Part shown: positions 1 to 6,516 of the stretch, piece after piece
Position numbering within the stretch: position 1 is the first letter of the stretch
Layout: each line of letters starts with the position of its first letter
Assembly (NCBI GenBank): GCA_946482295.1
Contig: CAMLRB010000047.1
Coordinates: 1 to 18,743, forward strand
Source of the DNA: an uncultured Bacteriovorax sp.
Lineage (GTDB): Bacteria; Bdellovibrionota; Bacteriovoracia; Bacteriovoracales; Bacteriovoracaceae
Reading direction: 5' to 3'
Length of the DNA stretch: 18,743 nt
Program-made: the position numbers and the translations under genes
The notes under the pieces: generated by a model
Seen by the model: only the letters and a program-made list of their open reading frames with translations
Database searches by the model: none
Told to the model about the DNA's origin: nothing

Positions 1-18
1 TCATTCGAATTGGTTTAC

Positions 19-24
19 TATAAT
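19..24 (+). promoter_or_regulatory. -10 box for the glycine-rich gene pair
   Basis: A perfect TATAAT lies at 19-24 and predicts a transcript start near 31. The matching -35 box would fall at or beyond the window edge and cannot be judged. A GGAG at 38-41, nine bases before the ATG at 51, would serve as ribosome binding site, so this gene has a normal short leader. Confidence 0.6.
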
Positions 25-50
25 TCGACCTACGGTTGGAGATTAAAGTA

Positions 51-962
51 ATGAAAAATATTTTCATTCTATATCTACTATCAGCTTCAACTGTTGAAGC
101 TTCAAATTTCTCGCAATTTTTTTCATCTAATAGTTCCTCATTAGGTGGAAGTGTATCTTTTCTAAGAGACAACACTTGGGTTGTTCCTGATGGAGTAACG
201 AAAATTACTGTTCAAGTGACTGGCGCAGGTGGTGGTGGAACTGCTTCTGGTTATAATTTCGGAGGAGGCGGTGGCGGTGGGAGTTGTTTAAAAAAAGGAG
301 CTACAGTCCTTGCTGAAGCCGAGGGGGGACGTGGCGCCAACTACAACGAAATATCTGGAAAGCCGGGAAGTGTAACATCAACCGTTGTCTCTGTTACTCC
401 TGGAGACACCCTCACAGTGCTTATCGGTGGTGGTGGTGGGGGCGGTGGCTACAGTACTACTGCCAATAATGGTGGCGGCGGTGGTGGTTACGGCCCTTGT
501 GGTATTGGCGGAGCAGGAGGAAGTTCTTCATCTGCAGCTGGTGGAACCGGAGGACAAGATTACGGTGGTGGCGGTGGAGCTTCTGGTACTGTCGCAGGTG
601 GAAATGCAGCAACATCAACTGGTGGAACTGGCGCTAACGGTGGAGTGGGCGGAACAGCAACGGCCGGAGGGGCCGCAGGTACAAATTCAGGTGGCGGCGG
701 CGGCGCCTCTGGAGGAATAGGCGGTTTCGGTGGAGGTAGCGGAGCAGGTATACCTAATTGGACAAAAACGGCCGGTTATTATGGAACAAACTCGATGGTC
801 TATTCAGGTCATTATATGGATGGTTCTGGAACTTATTTAACCAATTGTTCTGGTGCAATTACATTAGAACCAGGTGCTCCGGGAGTAAATGGACCTTCTT
901 GCTATTCTTATAAGTTCAATGGAATAGGTGGGGCCGGCGGAAAAGTAGTCATCTCATGGTAA
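51..962 (+). CDS. Secreted glycine-rich protein, copy 1
   Basis: A 303-residue exported protein of unknown function. The ATG at 51 is preferred over a TTG at 36 because GGAG at 38-41 sits nine bases upstream and translation from 51 opens directly with a signal peptide (MKNIFILYLL..., likely cut after VEA before SNFSQFF). After a beta-strand-like block (TWVVPDGVTKITVQVTGAGG) most of the protein is runs of 3-8 glycines broken by short Ser/Thr/Ala/Tyr segments. It ends in GGAGGKVVISW. Four cysteines (in SCLKKG, GPCGIG, TNCSGA, PSCYSY) sit at positions matched in the next gene, so disulfides are likely. The 'VPxGVTxITV...GAGGGG' opening and 'GGxVxIxW' ending are typical of glycine-rich domains in bacterial surface proteins and phage tail adhesins; a packed polyglycine-II helix fold is an inference. 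It overlaps the next gene by 7 bases. Confidence 0.85.
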   Translation: MKNIFILYLLSASTVEASNFSQFFSSNSSSLGGSVSFLRDNTWVVPDGVTKITVQVTGAGGGGTASGYNFGGGGGGGSCLKKGATVLAEAEGGRGANYNEISGKPGSVTSTVVSVTPGDTLTVLIGGGGGGGGYSTTANNGGGGGGYGPCGIGGAGGSSSSAAGGTGGQDYGGGGGASGTVAGGNAATSTGGTGANGGVGGTATAGGAAGTNSGGGGGASGGIGGFGGGSGAGIPNWTKTAGYYGTNSMVYSGHYMDGSGTYLTNCSGAITLEPGAPGVNGPSCYSYKFNGIGGAGGKVVISW

Positions 963-1903
963 TAAAATTTTTCTTCATCACTATATTTTCTCTTTCATCC
1001 GTTGAAGCTTCAAACTTCTCACAATTTTTTTCTAGCGCAAGCAGTTCTAATATTGGTGGAAGTGTAACATTTCAAAGAGACAACACATGGGTTGTACCTA
1101 CTGGAGTAACAAAAATTACTGTTCAAGTAACTGGTGCGGGCGGAGGTGGAACGGGAAGGTCTACTTCTGGACTTTCAGCAGGCGGAGGCGGTGGCGGAAG
1201 TTGCTTGAAAAATGGTGCAACAGTTCTTGCTTCTGCCAACGGTGGAAGAGGAGCTGATTATACTGAAATTTACGGTCAGCCTGGAGAAGTGACAACATCA
1301 ACTGTGACGGTTACACCTGGAGATACACTGAATGTTTATGTCGGTGGCGGTGGTGGCGGTTCTGGTTATTACGTTTTCACAAATAACTATCACGGAGGTG
1401 GTGGTGGCGGGTACGGGCCGTGTGGATCGGGCGGTGCTGGCGGATCAACGGCTTCAGCAGCTGGAGGTACTGGCGGCGCCAATAAAGGTGGAGGCGGTGG
1501 AGCAACAGCTTACTACAGTGGATCAGCTGCACATTTTGCGGGTGAAAACTCAACATCATCGACTGGTGGTAATGGAGCATATGGTGGGGCGGGAGGAACG
1601 GCGACAGTTGGCGGTACTACAGTAGCGTCTAGTCAAGTCGGCGGCGGCGGCGGTGCTTCTGGTGGTGCCGGCGGAGTTGGTGGTGGGAAGACAAATTATA
1701 CATCAACAGCAAGAACGCCCGGTAATTTTGCTAACAATACAATTGTAGTGAGTGGGCAAATGGCCGATGGAACAACCTCTGTTGGCTGCAATGTCGCTAT
1801 AAAACTCGAAGCCGGTGAAGCTGGTGGTAACGCTGGGAACTGCTACAACTATGCTTCTGGCGGAGTCGGCGGTGCCGGTGGAAAAGTCGTCATCAGTTGG
1901 TAA
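956..1903 (+). CDS. Secreted glycine-rich protein, copy 2
   Basis: A 315-residue paralogue of the preceding protein, starting at an ATG inside the last codons of copy 1 (7-base overlap), so the two are probably cotranscribed and translationally coupled. A signal peptide (MVIKFFFITIFSLSSVEA) precedes the same SNFSQFFSS mature start. The block TWVVPTGVTKITVQVTGAGG, the SCLKNGATVLA segment and the final GGAGGKVVISW are nearly identical to copy 1. The glycine-rich middle differs in length and in its intervening residues. All four cysteines are conserved (SCLKNG, GPCGSG, GCNVAI, NCYNYA). Conserved ends with a variable repetitive centre suggest tandem duplication followed by drift in the low-complexity part. 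Function is unknown; a surface or matrix structural protein or adhesin is the best guess. Confidence 0.85.
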   Translation: MVIKFFFITIFSLSSVEASNFSQFFSSASSSNIGGSVTFQRDNTWVVPTGVTKITVQVTGAGGGGTGRSTSGLSAGGGGGGSCLKNGATVLASANGGRGADYTEIYGQPGEVTTSTVTVTPGDTLNVYVGGGGGGSGYYVFTNNYHGGGGGGYGPCGSGGAGGSTASAAGGTGGANKGGGGGATAYYSGSAAHFAGENSTSSTGGNGAYGGAGGTATVGGTTVASSQVGGGGGASGGAGGVGGGKTNYTSTARTPGNFANNTIVVSGQMADGTTSVGCNVAIKLEAGEAGGNAGNCYNYASGGVGGAGGKVVISW

Positions 1904-1917
1904 TTTGCAAAAGAATA

Positions 1918-3135
1918 TTACTCGACGATTTTTACTCGCGCAGACAAATACACAAACACTAAAGTCATAAACATTGAAATGTATCCAACGATATTGAAGT
2001 GTTCAATTTGTCCTGCAGGATTGTATTGAATAATAAATCCCGCCATCATACTGGCTAGACCCATCGACATTTGTTGCAAGCTCGAATTGATTCCCATGAA
2101 AGCACCACGATTAGCTTTCGTCACACTTGATGTAATGATGGCCATGACTGGAACAAATCGCCCAGAGATGAAAATAAAAAATAAAGTATTGATGATGAGA
2201 ACAACGGCCAGCGGAAGTTCCGTCATGTGTGTGAGAAGAAAAATGGGAATGAGTGATAGTGGGCCTAAGATGTTAACCATCTTGTGTTTGCCATAACGAT
2301 CGGACAGAACTCCGATGTAGCGAGACGTAAAAAGTGTGAATAGCCCACCTGAAAAATAAATGAGTGAAAGATTTTCTTCAGCGAGCTTTACGTTTTTAAC
2401 TAAAAATTGACTGATGAATGGAATCACTAAAAATCCAGAAATGATATAAGCACATGAGAGCATAAAAGCACTTCGACAATTTTTATCTTTGAAGAGGTTG
2501 AGAATTTTTTGAAGCTCTTCGCTCTTTTTGAATCGCTGCAATTTAATATGCCCTATGATCGGAGGCATTTTTATAGCAGTCACAATAATAACAAGAAAAC
2601 TTAAAACAGAGATGAGCCAGAATGGAGAGTGCCAGTCGAAATGATCAGCGAGATATAAACCTAATGGTATACCAACAACTGAAGCTGTTCCAAATGCTGA
2701 CATAACGATTCCTGTTGCTTTCCCACGGCGAAGTTCTGGGACAACATCCCCAATAATTGAAAATGTTAATCCAGCTAAAACACCACCAAATCCACCGGCC
2801 AGAATACGAGAGAAAATGAGCATGAAATAATTAATAGAAAGAGCACAGAAAATGTTGGCCAATAAAAAGCCAGCATAAAAACCAATCAATACTTTTTTAC
2901 GGTCGTAATTATCAACGAAAAAAGAAGAAACAACACCCATGATGGCGGCAGCAAAAGCATATGAAGAAATAACATATGAGAATTGATTCGGCGTTAGTGC
3001 AAATGCGCGCACAAGTTTTGGTCCAAGCGGCATCATCACAACGAAGTCTACCATGTGAGTAAATTGAACGAAAAAAAGAACCGTGATGATGAGCTTTTCG
3101 TTAAGAGCGAGAGGTTTTAATTGATCATTTTCCAT
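1918..3135 (-). CDS. MFS transporter, drug:H+ antiporter-like (DHA1 type)
   Basis: A 405-residue inner-membrane protein with about 12 hydrophobic segments and a charged central loop (about residues 190-210), the usual layout of the major facilitator superfamily. Recognisable signatures are Asp30 in the first membrane segment (HMVDFVVMMPLGP), a motif A loop between segments 2 and 3 (DNYDRKKVLIG, 75-85), Arg110 in segment 4 (SRILAGGFGG), and the antiporter motif C in segment 5 (GIPLGLYLADHF, 155-166). Motif C points to proton-coupled export, as in AraJ/Bcr-type efflux proteins. The substrate cannot be read from sequence. The start has only a weak AAGG upstream. The gene converges on the glycine-rich pair with 14 bases between stops. 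The DoxX-like gene lies 82 bases upstream on the same strand, separated by a perfect hairpin, so cotranscription is uncertain. Confidence 0.85.
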   Translation of the reverse strand: MENDQLKPLALNEKLIITVLFFVQFTHMVDFVVMMPLGPKLVRAFALTPNQFSYVISSYAFAAAIMGVVSSFFVDNYDRKKVLIGFYAGFLLANIFCALSINYFMLIFSRILAGGFGGVLAGLTFSIIGDVVPELRRGKATGIVMSAFGTASVVGIPLGLYLADHFDWHSPFWLISVLSFLVIIVTAIKMPPIIGHIKLQRFKKSEELQKILNLFKDKNCRSAFMLSCAYIISGFLVIPFISQFLVKNVKLAEENLSLIYFSGGLFTLFTSRYIGVLSDRYGKHKMVNILGPLSLIPIFLLTHMTELPLAVVLIINTLFFIFISGRFVPVMAIITSSVTKANRGAFMGINSSLQQMSMGLASMMAGFIIQYNPAGQIEHFNIVGYISMFMTLVFVYLSARVKIVE

Positions 3136-3188
3136 TCGGCTACCTTAGCATTTGAAGCAGGGTGACGCCAACGAGGAATTTCTAGAAT

Positions 3189-3213
3189 TTATGGGTAACT
3201 GGGTTACCCATAA
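3189..3213 (-). promoter_or_regulatory. Perfect inverted repeat between the DoxX-like and MFS genes
   Basis: Arms TTATGGGTAAC (3189-3199) and GTTACCCATAA (3203-3213) are exact complements around a 3-base centre (TGG). The repeat begins just after the DoxX-like stop codon (minus strand) and lies 54-78 bases before the MFS start. There is no T-run on either side, so it is a poor intrinsic terminator. It could be an operator dyad controlling the MFS gene, an mRNA 3'-end stabiliser, or an attenuator. The structure is certain; the role is inferred. Confidence 0.5.
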
Positions 3214-3217
3214 GTAA

Positions 3218-3610
3218 TTAACGCTTAAGAAGTTGTTTGAAATCGCTCCAACGAGAAGCAAGAACAATAAGATAAAGAACGAGAACAACAATGGCCATTG
3301 GAAGTCCTGTTGGTTCAACCGCCAGGTGAATTCCCACAATGTTGACGATAATAGGCCCAAGAAAAACTAATCCAGCATTGACGAAGAATCCACTGAGTAA
3401 AGTTATTCCACCTAAAAACTGGCAAATGAAAATCAGTGGCATAAAATACTTTGCGGCCATGAAGCCGGCCATGATCGTTACCATTACTTCTGGTGGTTGT
3501 GGATTAGGAATGAAACCATTTCCTGTAAACACCATCATCAGTCCATTTAATCCGAAGATCGTGAACATTAATCCCAGTAAAATTCGTGCTGCTAAAAAAA
3601 CTTTTTGCAT
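3218..3610 (-). CDS. DoxX-like four-helix membrane protein
   Basis: A 130-residue integral membrane protein with four hydrophobic segments (about residues 5-30, 45-65, 66-90 and 100-120). The pattern is typical of the DoxX family: a first helix ARILLGLMFTIFGLNG, a short Pro/Gly-rich loop (GFIPNPQPPE), and helices beginning KYFMPLIFICQFLGG and LVFLGPIIVNIVG. DoxX-family proteins are small membrane proteins of mostly undefined redox or stress-related roles; no catalytic residues can be assigned. AAGGGG stands 6 bases before the ATG. It is divergent from the TMEM175-family gene across about 100 bases. Confidence 0.8.
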   Translation of the reverse strand: MQKVFLAARILLGLMFTIFGLNGLMMVFTGNGFIPNPQPPEVMVTIMAGFMAAKYFMPLIFICQFLGGITLLSGFFVNAGLVFLGPIIVNIVGIHLAVEPTGLPMAIVVLVLYLIVLASRWSDFKQLLKR

Positions 3611-3635
3611 GCTTTGCCCCTTGAAAATATTTTCG

Positions 3636-3648
3636 ACTCTTTAAGAGT
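3636..3648. promoter_or_regulatory. Small palindrome in the DoxX/TMEM175 divergent region
   Basis: ACTCTT and AAGAGT flank a single T. On the minus strand the palindrome overlaps a possible -10 (TACTCT) placed 17 bases after TTTACT, so it could be a repressor site for the DoxX-like gene. Both promoter and operator are weak predictions; a 13-base palindrome in AT-rich DNA can arise by chance. Confidence 0.25.
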
Positions 3649-3713
3649 AAAGCGCATTTAAATTTTAGTAAAGAAGATGCTAGACTTTAATAAAAACTGC
3701 TTAAAGGAAAAAA

Positions 3714-4292
3714 ATGCACAAACAAAGAGTTGAAGCTTTCAGTGATGGAGTTATTGCCATTATTATCACCATCATGGTTTTGGAACTCAAAGTTCCGCAT
3801 GGAGAGTCACTTTATGATCTTCTGGCACTGCTTCCCATTTTCATTGGTTACATTTTAAGTTTCATCTACGTTGGTATTTATTGGAATAACCATCACCACA
3901 TGTTTCAGGCCGTTCAAAAGGTGAATGGTAAAATCCTTTGGGCAAACACACATTTACTTTTTTGGCTCTCATTAGTGCCTTTTACGACTGGTTGGATGGG
4001 AGAACATAATATGGCCAGTGGACCTGTTCTTCTTTATGGAGTCAACTTGCTCATGTGTGCATTGGCCTACACCATTCTCACTAAATTGCTAATCTCTCAC
4101 CACGGCCCTCATTCAACACTTGCTCACGCGATTGGTTCTGATAAAAAAGGATTTTTATCAATGGGGCTCTACATCGCCGCAGTCGCTATTGCTTATTGGT
4201 TTCCGGTCGTATCTTATATTTTATATGCGACAGTTGCACTCATTTGGCTCATTCCGGATACTCGAATCGAACATAAATTGGAGACAGTATGA
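3714..4292 (+). CDS. TMEM175-family (DUF1211) potassium channel-like protein
   Basis: A 192-residue membrane protein with about six hydrophobic segments, the length of bacterial TMEM175 proteins, which assemble as tetrameric K+-conducting channels. The hallmark first helix is intact: RVEAFSDGVIAIIITIMVLEL (residues 5-25, FSDG at 9-12). The later conserved segments YWNNHHHMF (57-65) and SLVPFTTGWMG (86-96) also fit. AAAGGA at 3703-3708 lies 5 bases before the ATG. The stop overlaps the next start as ATGA, indicating translational coupling with the small secreted protein. It probably acts in the inner membrane; ion selectivity is inferred from the family only. Confidence 0.88.
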   Translation: MHKQRVEAFSDGVIAIIITIMVLELKVPHGESLYDLLALLPIFIGYILSFIYVGIYWNNHHHMFQAVQKVNGKILWANTHLLFWLSLVPFTTGWMGEHNMASGPVLLYGVNLLMCALAYTILTKLLISHHGPHSTLAHAIGSDKKGFLSMGLYIAAVAIAYWFPVVSYILYATVALIWLIPDTRIEHKLETV

Positions 4293-4747
4293 AAAAAATT
4301 TTAATTGTTTTACTCCTCACTCTTGCGGGACAAACTTTTGCGAACGAAACTATTGCAAAAACAATTCTTAAAGAATGGAACACATTTCGTGCGCAAGTTG
4401 ATGTACTTGAACCAGAAGGTGATATCGGCGGATACATGCTCTATCGCGAATATGGAGAGATGACTCTTCTTTGGAGAACATCTGCCGATCTTAACGACAA
4501 TGAAGTCATTCGTTTTTTTATGCCAAGGTCAAATGGACAAAATTTTGCGGTTACTTATCACAAATCTGACATCATTGTTCCAGAGAAGTTCGTTCTACGT
4601 CGTTTTGTAGGAACTGAGCCCACTGGCTGGATCAATCATACGATTGACCTCAGCACAGGGAAATATATTGGTTCACAAGGTTCAAAACCTGAGATTACAT
4701 CAGCTGAAAAGAAGATGATGAAAGAATGGGGCATTCGCGAATTTTAA
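4289..4747 (+). CDS. Small exported protein of unknown function
   Basis: A 152-residue protein with a clear Sec signal peptide (MKKILIVLLLTLAGQTFA, cut before NETI) and a soluble mature part of about 134 residues. It has no cysteine and no motif I recognise. The mature part is rich in aromatic and charged residues and looks like a small alpha/beta or beta domain. The start is set by the ATGA overlap with the TMEM175-family gene and by GGAG nine bases upstream inside that gene. Its stop overlaps the lipocalin stop on the other strand by 4 bases (4744-4747). Tight coupling to a channel gene suggests a periplasmic partner, but this is only positional. Confidence 0.75.
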   Translation: MKKILIVLLLTLAGQTFANETIAKTILKEWNTFRAQVDVLEPEGDIGGYMLYREYGEMTLLWRTSADLNDNEVIRFFMPRSNGQNFAVTYHKSDIIVPEKFVLRRFVGTEPTGWINHTIDLSTGKYIGSQGSKPEITSAEKKMMKEWGIREF

Positions 4748-5268
4748 AATTCTGAAGTCACTAATTTGTCAGTATTGAATCCCAATTTTTTCGCTAGCGT
4801 TTTATAGTCTTTTAATTCTTGTGGGTCTATCGCTGGAACACGCGACATGATCCACAGAGATTTTCTGTCACTTGAACCCACCATCACTGTATCGTAATCT
4901 TCACTTAGTTTGATAATGACGTATTCGCCTTTAACTCTAAAAAGGCGAGTCCAGAATGAATTAAAAGTGACTTCAAGTCGTGCATTTGTTTTTGGATCTT
5001 TAATAACAGCTTTTCCGTCGATGTCAGTCGTCCCGCCATTTTTTTTGAGACAAGTATTAAGGACACTGATGGATTTTGTATCAAGAATTCCATATTCAGC
5101 TGTTTGTGCCACACACTTACGCGTGAAAAATTGCGGCAAAGATTCGACGGCGTACCATTTTCCAATATAGCGAGCGATATCAACATTTGTTGCTGTTGGT
5201 AGAGGAACATTGGCGAATACTGGCTGGAAGAGAATAGAAGTTAAGAGACCTAAGATTAATTTTTTCAT
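4744..5268 (-). CDS. blc: Blc-type bacterial lipocalin, periplasmic
   Basis: A 174-residue lipocalin. The start at 5268 is chosen over an in-frame ATG 45 bases upstream because AAGGAGGG lies just before it and it opens with a signal peptide (MKKLILGLLTSILFQPVFA, cut before NVPLP). The lipocalin signature GxW is at residues 36-38 (RYIGKWYAVESLP), and the later strand block YDTVMVGSSDRKSLWIMSR (125-143) matches the second conserved region. The fold is an eight-strand barrel that binds fatty acids or lysophospholipids; in E. coli Blc is an outer-membrane lipoprotein induced by envelope stress. Unlike that protein there is no lipobox cysteine at the signal cleavage site, so this one is probably soluble. 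Cys52 and Cys73 could form a disulfide. Confidence 0.88.
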   Translation of the reverse strand: MKKLILGLLTSILFQPVFANVPLPTATNVDIARYIGKWYAVESLPQFFTRKCVAQTAEYGILDTKSISVLNTCLKKNGGTTDIDGKAVIKDPKTNARLEVTFNSFWTRLFRVKGEYVIIKLSEDYDTVMVGSSDRKSLWIMSRVPAIDPQELKDYKTLAKKLGFNTDKLVTSEF

Positions 5269-5340
5269 GAACCCTCCTTTTTTCAACATACGACTACGCA
5301 ATGAGAGTTGCAATTAGACAACGGTTGCACTTAAATTTGA

Positions 5341-5346
5341 TATACT
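5341..5346 (+). promoter_or_regulatory. Probable -10 box for the glutathione S-transferase gene
   Basis: TATACT at 5341-5346 predicts a start of transcription near 5353, only about 12 bases before the ATG at 5365, with AAGGAAG (5354-5360) filling that leader. No convincing -35 at 16-18 bases is visible; TAGACA lies 20 bases upstream. The 11 bases GATATACTGTT here recur exactly at 6065-6075 in the promoter of the receiver gene. Confidence 0.45.
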
Positions 5347-5364
5347 GTTGAAAAAGGAAGCACT

Positions 5365-5976
5365 ATGACTGACAAAATAACATTTTACTATAATCCTATG
5401 TCACGCGCGCGTCTTTCACATTGGATGCTTGAGGAAACTGAAGCACCTTATGAAATCAAAGTTGTGGATTGGAAAGATGGCTCTATAAAAACTCCAGAGT
5501 ATCTTAAAATCAATCCTATGGGTAAGGTCCCCGCAATTGTTCATAAAGGTGTAGTTGTCACTGAAGGGGCGGCAATTTGTACGTATTTGGCCGATGCTTT
5601 TCCCGAAAAAAATCTTTCACCTGCTTTCAATGATCCACGAAGAGGAAGTTTTTATCGCTGGATGTTTTTTTCCATTAATTGTGTTGAACAAGCAGTGATT
5701 GATAGAGCGATTCCTCGAATAAAAGAATTACCATCTTCATCTCTTGGTTATGGATCATTCGACGATACCATGCGCACTTTAGAAGATGCTGTGAAAAATA
5801 ACTTTCTCATCGGAGATCAATTCACTTCAGCTGATCTTTATTTAAGTGCGAATCTCAATTGGTATTTTGTTACAAAGATGATGGAACCTACCCCTATTCT
5901 GCAAAAATATGTTGATCGTTGTATTAATCGACCTTCTTTCAAACGAGCAGACGATATCTCGAAGCAGTACATGTAA
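5365..5976 (+). CDS. Glutathione S-transferase family protein
   Basis: A 203-residue cytosolic two-domain GST. The N-terminal thioredoxin-like domain (about 1-80) carries FYYNPMSRAR with Ser13 as a candidate catalytic residue, the cis-proline loop NPMGKVPAI (Pro56) and the glutathione gamma-glutamyl site TEGAAI (67-71; Glu-Gly where Glu-Ser is usual). The C-terminal helical domain has the N-capping box FTSADLYLS (Thr154-Asp157) found across the superfamily. Such enzymes conjugate glutathione to electrophiles or act as peroxidases or isomerases; the substrate cannot be told. AAGGAAG precedes the ATG, and an intrinsic terminator follows at 6018-6044, so it is a single-gene unit divergent from the lipocalin. 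Confidence 0.88.
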   Translation: MTDKITFYYNPMSRARLSHWMLEETEAPYEIKVVDWKDGSIKTPEYLKINPMGKVPAIVHKGVVVTEGAAICTYLADAFPEKNLSPAFNDPRRGSFYRWMFFSINCVEQAVIDRAIPRIKELPSSSLGYGSFDDTMRTLEDAVKNNFLIGDQFTSADLYLSANLNWYFVTKMMEPTPILQKYVDRCINRPSFKRADDISKQYM

Positions 5977-6017
5977 TGGCCACTATTTAAGGCGCTAAAA
6001 GGGCCTGAAATACGATC

Positions 6018-6044
6018 AATCCCCTTCGTAAGTAAGGGGATTTT
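6018..6044 (+). terminator. Intrinsic terminator after the GST gene
   Basis: Stem AATCCCCTT (6018-6026) pairs perfectly with AAGGGGATT (6034-6042) around a 7-base loop, followed by TTTT. It lies 41 bases after the GST stop and separates it from the receiver gene, whose likely -35 (6043-6048) begins right at the end of the hairpin. Confidence 0.8.
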
Positions 6045-6072
6045 CAAACGACTGCACCAAGGCCGATATACT
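6043..6072 (+). promoter_or_regulatory. Promoter predicting a leaderless receiver-gene mRNA
   Basis: TATACT (6067-6072) is followed by exactly 6 bases (GTTCTC) and the ATG at 6079. A weak -35, TTCAAA (6043-6048), is 18 bases upstream. No Shine-Dalgarno sequence is present, so transcription would begin at or next to the start codon. Confidence 0.55.
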
Positions 6073-6078
6073 GTTCTC

Positions 6079-6438
6079 ATGAATATTTTGATCGTAGATG
6101 ATGAAGAAAAAATCCGGGAAATGTATAAAGATTTTTTGTATCTGATGGATGAAAAATCACTAACTTTTTCTAAAGATGGCGTAGAAGCTCTTATGCGTTG
6201 TCTGTGTGAAAAATATGATCTTATTTTGCTGGATTATAAAATGCCCCGGATGAATGGTGTAGATCTGCTGACCGTTCTACGCGGAACAGGAATGAATAAA
6301 GAGACCCCGATAGTGATGATTTCCGGTGAAATGGGGACTTTCGATGTAGCTCCTGAGCTCTTGCAGGAAACTTATTTTTTACCTAAGCCTATAACCTATA
6401 AAAAACTCGATGCCATGATGACTTCAATCCGACATTAG
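6079..6438 (+). CDS. Stand-alone response regulator receiver (CheY-like)
   Basis: A 119-residue single receiver domain with no output domain. All active-site residues are in place: acidic pair Asp7-Asp8 (ILIVDDEE), phospho-acceptor Asp52 (LILLDYKMPRMNG), Ser82 (VMISGE) and Lys103 (FLPKPIT). Such proteins act by protein contact, for example at the flagellar motor, in phosphorelays or as phosphate sinks, after phosphotransfer from a histidine kinase. No kinase is adjacent; two kinases lie about 6 and 9 kb downstream. The ATG has no ribosome binding site and sits 6 bases after a TATACT -10 box, so a leaderless transcript is likely. Confidence 0.92.
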   Translation: MNILIVDDEEKIREMYKDFLYLMDEKSLTFSKDGVEALMRCLCEKYDLILLDYKMPRMNGVDLLTVLRGTGMNKETPIVMISGEMGTFDVAPELLQETYFLPKPITYKKLDAMMTSIRH

Positions 6439-6479
6439 GAATTTATTACAGACTATTAACTATTAAAAATGTTTTCATG

Positions 6480-6511
6480 TAAAATCCTCCAGCCTAACAC
6501 AGTTAAAGGAG
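6480..6511 (+). promoter_or_regulatory. Probable -10 box and ribosome binding site of the four-cysteine secreted protein
   Basis: TAAAAT (6480-6485) is a good -10 candidate with no clear -35. AAAGGAG (6505-6511) lies 5 bases before the ATG at 6517 and fixes that start against an in-frame upstream ATG at 6469. Confidence 0.45.
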
Positions 6512-6516
6512 TCTAC

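Noticed and set aside
36..50. TTG start at 36 for the first glycine-rich gene
   Set aside because: It overlaps the GGAG that serves the ATG at 51, and the ATG gives a clean signal peptide.
385..720. Long open frame inside glycine-rich copy 1 (and a similar one at 1332-1625 in copy 2)
   Set aside because: Off-frame reading of GGN glycine codons gives Val/Gln/Glu-rich low-complexity protein with no start signal; both are shadows of the real genes.
400..760. Repetitive GGTGGC tracts as a possible CRISPR or satellite repeat
   Set aside because: The repetition is explained by glycine codons in frame, with irregular units and no spacers.
3339..3644. Plus-strand open frame opposite the DoxX-like gene
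   Set aside because: Antisense to a well-supported membrane protein gene, with no ribosome binding site or recognisable protein features.
5269..5313. Upstream ATG at 5313 for the lipocalin
   Set aside because: It adds 15 residues before the signal peptide and lacks a ribosome binding site, whereas AAGGAGGG precedes the ATG at 5268.
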